A stretch of 7,270 bases of DNA, from assembly GCA_013297575.1 (NCBI GenBank), contig JAAFHO010000282.1, positions 1 to 7,270 of the forward strand, given 5' to 3'. Each line of letters starts with the position of its first letter. Position 1 is the first letter of the stretch. The position numbers and the translations under genes were made by a program. Shown one piece after another: positions 1 to 5,800 of this stretch. Under the pieces are notes generated by a model, which searched no databases, had not been told where the DNA came from, and saw only the letters and a list, made by a program, of their open reading frames with translations. The DNA comes from Chitinophagales bacterium (GTDB lineage: Bacteria > Bacteroidota > Bacteroidia > Chitinophagales > Saprospiraceae).

Positions 1-2707
1 TGGCGGCAACCCGTCCAATATCTATCTGTTGCAAACGGATGCTTATGGACAATTGCTTGGCGAGCAGGCGTACGGCGTAGAGGGGGAGACCGAAAGTGCG
101 GCGGTACTATTGCCCGGCGCAACAGATACTTGGCAAATAGTAAGCAACAACGCAAATGGTCAAATACTATATCTATCCACTTCAAATAATGGCCAAATTT
201 TACAACCCCTCACCAATGTAACCAACGGCACTTTGTACCACGCCGCCCAACGCCCCGATGGAAACACAACGATGGCTTGTGGTACTCAAACCCTCTCCGC
301 TGGCAGCAATGTAACCCGCGCCTGGACAAGTGCCATCAATACCGCCGGGCAAGTCATCTGGTCGCGTACCGATAGTATAGGAATTAGTACCGTTGCTAAT
401 GCGGTATTGCCATTGGCGAATGGTGCAACGTTGGTGGCAGGCACTTATAACCGTAGTGCACAAAACCCCAATTACGACTTTTTTCTGCTTAAAACTGACG
501 AAAATGGCGGCTTAACGGCCAATTATACCTATGAAACCCTAGAAAACGAACGTGTTTCGGGTATTTATCCAATGAGTAATGGTACTTACCAAATGGTTGG
601 CTCTGCCTACAATACCGATAATCCAACCTATTTGGAAGAAGATATTTGGTTGACGCGTTTAGATACTTCGGGCAATATCCTTTGGAGCAAGCATATTCCG
701 CTGCTTGGTTTTCAAGTGCCACATGCTACCGCTATTTTGCCCGATGGTCGTATGGCTATTGCCGGAGAAACCCGTGCGACGGTAAATGGCAGCCGCGACG
801 CATTTGTAGCATTGGCCGATAACGACGGTAATTTACTTTGGTACAAAACCTACGGCGGTGTAAAAGGCGATATTTTTTGGGATATTGCCGCTATGCCCGA
901 TGGTGGTTTTGCACTCGCAGGTCAATCTGCCTCTTTTGGGGATGGCACTTTGCACGCTTGGCTGCTGCGTACCGACCAATTTGGGGAAGTATGGCAAAAC
1001 ACCGTTTCTGGTACAGTGGCCCACGATGCCGTTCAAAATTGCCAACTCGATACTTCGGAAATGCCTTTGGAAAACTGGCTCGTTACCGCCGCCGGAACAC
1101 AAGGAAAATGGTACACCACCACCGACGCGGCTGGGAATTACCATTTTTCATTAGATACAGGCACTTGGTATATTTCGGTATTGCCTTTTGCAACGGCTTG
1201 GTTGCCATGTTTGGATTCCGTTCCGGTTGTGTTTTCGGGGATGAATGATAGCCTCGAACTTGATTTTTTGGTACAGGCCAATTATGCTTGTCCGGTGATG
1301 GAAGTGGATATCGCAGCGCCTTTTTTGCGGCGTTGTTTTGAAAATACCTATACCGTCCGATATTTTAATTATGGTACAATTACGGCCAATAATGCACAAA
1401 TTAGGGTGCTTCCAGACCAATATTTAACCCCTACAGGAAGCAATTGGCCTTATACCACGGCGGGCGATACGCTTATTTTTGCAGTAGGCGATGTGCCGAT
1501 TCAGCAAGGTGGCAGTCTGCAATTTACGGCATTGTTGGATTGTGATAGTACGGTTTTGGGCCAAATGCATTGTACCACAGCGCATATTACCCCCGATTTG
1601 TTGTGCAGCGCAATTGACCCGGGATGGGATGGCGCCAATTTGGATGTGAATGGTTATTGTGCCGGCGATTCGGTGGTTTTGATCCTGACCAATACCGGTA
1701 CAGGCGGCATGAATGAGCCTTTGGAATACGTGATTACCGAAGATCAAATTATTTTCAAAATGCAACCCATTCAATTGGCTGCGGGCGAAAGTATCACGGT
1801 AGTCGTCTATCCCAATGGTGCCACCGTAACGCTTACCGTACCACAAACACCCGGCCATCCTAGTAGCAGTCAGCCCATGTTGGTGATCGAAGGTTGTGGC
1901 GGTTTGGGGGTAGGTTTTGCGTTTCAATTTCCTACCAACGACGGCGACCTAAGTACCGATATTGATTGCCGACCCAATATTGGTTCATTTGATCCCAACG
2001 ACAAAACGGGCTTACCGCTGGGTGTGGATACCGATCGCCATTTTATCGAGGCCGGAACTGCCATTGAATATTTAATAAGGTTTCAAAACACGGGTACAGA
2101 TACCGCATTTCGCGTTGAAATACGCGATACCCTCGCTCCAGGACTGGATATTTCCACCCTGGAGCAGGGGGCGGGTAGTCATCCCTATCGGTTAGAAAGG
2201 TTAGGCACAGGCGTATTGCGGTTTGTATTCGATGGTATTGCATTGCCCGATTCGTTGAGCAATGCTAATGCTTCACAAGGCTTTGTCAAATACCGTATTA
2301 AAACCCATAAAAACCTTACAAATGGTCTTAAAATACGCAATAGAGCCGCCATTTATTTTGATTTTAATTTGCCTGTTATTACGGCCAGCACCTTGCATAC
2401 TATTGGTGAGCCAATCCTGCAATTATTGACAAATACTGACGCGCCTTATGCTCAGGAACAGGCGAGTATTCAAGCGGTTCCAAATCCTTTTCGGTCATCA
2501 ACACGTTTGACTTGGCCTAAAGGAACAGCAGGGAATTACCAATTGCGTTTTGTAAATACGCTAGGCACAACCGTATTCCAAACAGAAACGCAGGAAAATA
2601 CGTATCTTTTCGATCCTCAATACTTTAAAGGTCAATCCCTTTGGGTACAAATTGAACAAAACGGCCAACGAGTTGCGGTTGGTTATATCATTTCCTTAGC
2701 ACACTAA
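1..2707 (+). CDS. Large secreted multidomain protein with propeller-like repeats and C-terminal T9SS type A sorting domain (5' partial)
   Basis: The frame is open from the window edge (first whole codon at base 2) to tandem TAA stops at 2705-2710, giving 901 visible residues. A TTG at 29 is not the start: the frame upstream of it already encodes a repeat strand (IYLLQTDAYG), so the true start lies outside the window. Domains by visible residue: about 1-336, propeller-like repeats of about 52 residues; 337-428, a Cna-B/SdrD-like sandwich (GTVAHDAVQNC, then a TTDAAGNYHFSLDTG strand pair); 429-530, an Ig/DUF11-like sandwich opening CPVMEVDI and containing PFLRRCFENTYTVRY; about 533-650, a CARDB-like sandwich (LILTNTGTGG); 655-803, the Bacteroidota domain marked by SFDPNDK, RFQNTGTDTA, LPDS and IYFDFNLPV; 823-901, a T9SS type A sorting domain. 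The family is known to be exported by Sec, then T9SS, to the cell surface or medium. No catalytic motif is visible; an adhesin or structural role is inference. The tail is complete and there is no frameshift. Confidence 0.95.
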   Translation, partial: GGNPSNIYLLQTDAYGQLLGEQAYGVEGETESAAVLLPGATDTWQIVSNNANGQILYLSTSNNGQILQPLTNVTNGTLYHAAQRPDGNTTMACGTQTLSAGSNVTRAWTSAINTAGQVIWSRTDSIGISTVANAVLPLANGATLVAGTYNRSAQNPNYDFFLLKTDENGGLTANYTYETLENERVSGIYPMSNGTYQMVGSAYNTDNPTYLEEDIWLTRLDTSGNILWSKHIPLLGFQVPHATAILPDGRMAIAGETRATVNGSRDAFVALADNDGNLLWYKTYGGVKGDIFWDIAAMPDGGFALAGQSASFGDGTLHAWLLRTDQFGEVWQNTVSGTVAHDAVQNCQLDTSEMPLENWLVTAAGTQGKWYTTTDAAGNYHFSLDTGTWYISVLPFATAWLPCLDSVPVVFSGMNDSLELDFLVQANYACPVMEVDIAAPFLRRCFENTYTVRYFNYGTITANNAQIRVLPDQYLTPTGSNWPYTTAGDTLIFAVGDVPIQQGGSLQFTALLDCDSTVLGQMHCTTAHITPDLLCSAIDPGWDGANLDVNGYCAGDSVVLILTNTGTGGMNEPLEYVITEDQIIFKMQPIQLAAGESITVVVYPNGATVTLTVPQTPGHPSSSQPMLVIEGCGGLGVGFAFQFPTNDGDLSTDIDCRPNIGSFDPNDKTGLPLGVDTDRHFIEAGTAIEYLIRFQNTGTDTAFRVEIRDTLAPGLDISTLEQGAGSHPYRLERLGTGVLRFVFDGIALPDSLSNANASQGFVKYRIKTHKNLTNGLKIRNRAAIYFDFNLPVITASTLHTIGEPILQLLTNTDAPYAQEQASIQAVPNPFRSSTRLTWPKGTAGNYQLRFVNTLGTTVFQTETQENTYLFDPQYFKGQSLWVQIEQNGQRVAVGYIISLAH
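2..1009 (+). repeat. Protein-level propeller-like repeats, about 52-residue period
   Basis: Seven copies of a strand motif of the form hydrophobic-xx-T/D-D-xx-G-x-hydrophobic-W occur, for example DFFLLKTDENG, IWLTRLDTSGNILW and AFVALADNDGNLLW. The motif glycines fall at visible residues 16, 64, 116, 169, 224, 276 and 328, spacings of 48, 52, 53, 55, 52 and 52. Between them lie DGxxxxAG strands such as LPDGRMAIAGET and MPDGGFALAGQS. This is typical of Bacteroidota secreted proteins that carry a beta-propeller-like repeat before their C-terminal sandwiches. Further copies probably lie upstream. A propeller fold is inferred from period and motif only. Confidence 0.75.
1964..2410 (+). other. Conserved Bacteroidota SFDPNDK / FQNTGTDTA domain (DUF7619-like)
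   Basis: Visible residues 655-803 carry the fixed landmarks of a domain that commonly sits just before the T9SS tail in Saprospiria and Flavobacteriia proteins: SFDPNDK near the start, EYLIRFQNTGTDTAF, an RDTLAPGLD turn, SHPY, LPDS, GFVKYRIKT and the closing IYFDFNLPVITAST. The core is a DUF11-like beta sandwich. The DUF number is from memory; the motif assignment is firm. No catalytic role is known to me; it probably acts as a spacer or folding module next to the sorting signal. Confidence 0.85.
2471..2704 (+). other. T9SS type A C-terminal sorting domain
   Basis: The last ~78 residues follow the type A pattern: VPNPF at visible residues 826-830, then short beta strands (TRLTWPKG, YQLRFVNTLGTTVFQ), an LFDPQYFKGQSLWVQI segment in the place of the usual L..G.Y...I, and a terminal VGYIISLAH where many homologues end in GK-hydrophobic. 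Such domains are recognised by the T9SS translocon (PorV and sortase-like PorU) and removed on export. The terminal GYI instead of GK is a modest deviation and does not weaken the call. Confidence 0.88.
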
Positions 2708-2757
2708 TAATCCTCTTTTATCTGTCATTGCCAATTGGCCACAACTAATATTTTGCT
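2708..2757. other. 50-base spacer between the two secreted-protein genes
   Basis: The upstream gene ends with back-to-back TAA codons (2705-2710). No hairpin followed by a T-run is visible, so there is no intrinsic terminator, and readthrough into the next gene is plausible. The sequence just before the downstream ATG is AT-rich (TAATATTTTGCT) with no purine-rich Shine-Dalgarno, as is common in Bacteroidota. TATTTTG at 2749-2755 resembles the Bacteroidota -7 element TAnnTTTG but has one base too few between TA and TTTG, and it abuts the ATG, so I do not call it a promoter. Confidence 0.6.
2730..2739. repeat. 10-base perfect palindrome GCCAATTGGC in the spacer
   Basis: The ten bases equal their own reverse complement and sit 18 bases before the downstream ATG. 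With no loop it would not form a useful RNA hairpin. It could be a dimeric protein-binding site or chance; a 10-base palindrome is not rare by chance in 7 kb, and only its placement in a short spacer makes it worth recording. Confidence 0.25.
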
Positions 2758-2814
2758 ATGAACAAATTATACTTCATTCTCTGTTTTTTATGCCTTCGTT
2801 CTGTGCTTATCGCA
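2758..2814 (+). other. Sec signal peptide of the giant repeat protein
   Basis: Residues 1-19 have a short N-region with one lysine (MNK), a hydrophobic core (LYFILCFLCL), one arginine at 14, then SVLIA before Q20. Cleavage after A19 fits the A-X-A-like rule loosely (V-L-I-A) and leaves an N-terminal glutamine, frequent in Bacteroidota exported proteins. C9 and C12 in the core do not form a lipobox and C22 is not preceded by one, so a lipoprotein is unlikely. Confidence 0.85.
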
Positions 2815-5800
2815 CAAAATTGCATGCCCACGAATCAGTGTTTTAATGCGCCATTGTTTTGTGGGCGTGCACTGGAAACCCAAATTTTTAATAATTTTGG
2901 ATCTAACGGGGCATTTAGTCCCAATTGTAATGACAATTTTGTGTCACATGCGAGCAGTTGGTTTAAGGTAATTCCTTGTACCAATAGCCTTGAACTTACG
3001 GTTACAGCTTTGAATACCTTAAATGGGAATGGCCTGCAAATAGCACTTTATACAGGTTGTAGCCCAAACTTGGCTGTTGCTTGCAATGCTGGTATGGCGG
3101 GTGGTTGGTCTTCACCACTTACATTTACGGCTACTGTGGTGCCGGGCAAGGAATATTTGTTGCAGGTAGATGGTTACGATGGCGATATTTGCGAATTTAC
3201 AATTGATGTAATTAGTGGTATTGATACTGCTGTTCCGCCGCCGCCCATTTCAACTGTTCCGGGTGCCATTACGAGTATCCCTAACGGGAACAGTTTTTGT
3301 ACTGTGGGTGCGGTATCTTTTAAAGCGGAATGGCCTGGATGCGCCCTATTTACGACACCTCAATTGACGTGTTACAAGCCCAAAGAAGATTCTTGCAAAG
3401 GTATTAAATGGACATTCCCTCCCGGTACGATTTATCTCAGTGCAAAGGATGCTAATCCGGTTTTAGTGAGTTTTGTTAATGTCGTTCCGGGAAACGATAC
3501 TATTCGAGCCAAACCCAAGGATTGCGCCTGCCCGAAGGATCTTTGCGTCAGTTGCGGCCAACTTTGTTGTCCAGTGGAGGAATTATTTTTTCCCATCAAT
3601 ATCCAGCCAACCACAGTAATTCAATTACCTACCATTGAACTTTGTGCCACCCAATGGCCGCCTACATGTGTACAAAGCACAGGCAGTTTTTTTGATGCCA
3701 ATAATGCTTTTTGTCAAATCAGCCTTGATGTACCCACTTGTACGCAAGTTGTACAGCCTTACCATAAAATACCAGCAGATACGACCAATTTGGGCATTAT
3801 TATGATTTGTGCAGGTGATTCGGTGGCTATTTGCGATACTTTTTTTACGGATTTGGGGCCGCATACCTATTTCTGTAGTTGCGATAGTGCAGTGACTTTT
3901 AATATTGTTAAAGATTTTTCTTGTAATAATGATTGTTTGTCCTACAACCAGCCTGCGCCCATGGGTAATGCTGTTGCAACGGCGCCATTTCTTTGTGGCA
4001 ATTACCTCGATGGATATTGTTCCAGCAATACCGATTTGAACGGCGGACTGAGCAATATTGGCATCCCAAATACTGGTATTTTGCGTTTTTCGCCCTGTTC
4101 TACCGATCCTGTTGCCTTAAAAATAACGGTAAAAGATTGCTACGAAAACGCCGGACTAACCGTGCAGGTAACCGATAAATTTTTTAACCAACTTAGCGTA
4201 ATCATCATAGATAATAACGACACAGATACCTTGATTACTTCTGGATTAATAGCCGATACCAGTTATTTGCTCCTTGTTTCGAGTGCCTATTTTACCAATG
4301 ATATATGTGCTTTTCAAATTGAAGTATTGGGTGGAATCGGGACTGGTGAGCCGGGCGGTGCAACTTGCTCTTGTACAGATAGTTATGTAACAGGCCCTAC
4401 GGATATTTGCCCTGCCGATATTGTCCAATATTCCATAGTTCCGGGGTCTTGCACCTTTGGATTTACGCCCGGTACAGCAGGTAACGGTTATTACTGTTGC
4501 CCCGACGGTATCAATAGTACCGATACCCTAAAACTGGTATGGCATATTCCGCCGTTTATGAATTTCTTGAGCGACAGTATTGATGTTACCACCATTACAG
4601 TTCAAGTAGATTCTAGTTTTTTAGGTATGAATGTGGATGTAATGGATTCCGTTTGGGTGAGTCTGGAGCATATACCTACCAATCCTAGCCCACCTTCGGA
4701 TACATTGGTTTTTTGCGATTGTACCGCTGGCGGCTGTATTAGTGGTTTTAAAGGTAAAGGTGTACGCATGATGCATAAGGTAGAGCAGTTTAATTGTACA
4801 TTAACCTGTTCAAACAATGTTTGTGTACTGGATGGGATAGTATTTAATCAGCCCGGTGTAACGATCAATACCACCAATTGCCTGACTAAAATATATAATA
4901 TTAGTAAAGATGTAGCCCCTCCAACGGTGGCGGTACTCAGTCAAGGCTTTATATCTTGCTACCAACCTGTAATACCTATCAATCCAGTGATTGGAAATAT
5001 GAACTTTGTTATAGCTTGGACAGGACCTTTTGGCCAACCACAAAATCCTGTTTATCCTCTTTATGTATCTCAGCCCGGTACGTATAGTTGTACAGTGACA
5101 AATCCTTCGAATGGGTGCACAAGTAAGGCAGAAGTATTTGTTGCTATGGATATAACACCTCCCATTGCTGTTGCTGGCCCAAAGACAACCATTTGTAATG
5201 GCCAAAGTGTAACTTTAAGCACAGCAGGTAGTAGTTCTGGTGGACAATTTATCTACAAATGGAATACACCTTTGCCACCAGCCGCAGTAACGCCATTGGT
5301 AACCACCACCTATACGCTTACGGTGACCAATAACTTTAATGGTTGTACCAAAACCGCCACGACGACCATAACTGTAAAACCAATTACCGTCGTTAACCAC
5401 GCACTAGAGCAAATCTGCGCAGAAAATTGGCCGCCTACCTGTCCCAATGGTGGCCCTACAACAGTCAATGGCTCCACGGCCACCTGTAGCGTATTAAGTG
5501 GTTTGCCCCAATGTGAGCAGCATATTTATAATTATCAACGATTAAATTCTATTGTTGTCAATCAAAATATTCCTCTTTGTCCTAATGATACTTTTTGGCT
5601 CAATGGCAGCCCTCATACGCAGATAAATTCGGTGCTTACTGATATACTTACCAGTGCTTTGGGGTGCGATAGTATGGTCAATTATACGCTCGTGCAAAAC
5701 CCCAATTGCCCTATTTTATTTGATTGTTCCAATGCCAACATGCCAGCACCGCCGGGCGATAGTTGTCATTTAGCACCGTTCCTTTGTGGCAATTACTTGA

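Noticed and set aside
29..31. TTG as the start of the first gene
   Set aside because: The same frame is open to the window edge and encodes part of a repeat strand upstream of it, so the gene continues beyond the window.
838..1248. 136-codon open frame on the plus strand in another frame
   Set aside because: It overlaps the propeller and Cna-B-like regions in a shifted frame; the translation is rich in R, W and C with no domain, while the main frame is clearly conserved repeat sequence.
1424..1927. 167-codon open frame on the minus strand
   Set aside because: It lies wholly within the well-supported first gene, its translation has no recognisable domain, and it reads as the antisense shadow of beta-sandwich codons.
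2749..2757. Bacteroidota -7 promoter element before the giant gene
   Set aside because: The spacing between TA and TTTG is one base short and the element touches the start codon, which leaves no room for a leader.
2758..2823. Lipoprotein signal for the giant protein (C9, C12 or C22)
   Set aside because: None of these cysteines is preceded by a lipobox with G/A/S at -1; C22 follows Q20-N21 and the cleavage site fits signal peptidase I.
4810..5205. 131-codon open frame on the minus strand inside the giant gene
   Set aside because: The plus-strand frame here encodes clear PKD-like and SprB-like repeats; the antisense translation shows no motif and no start context.
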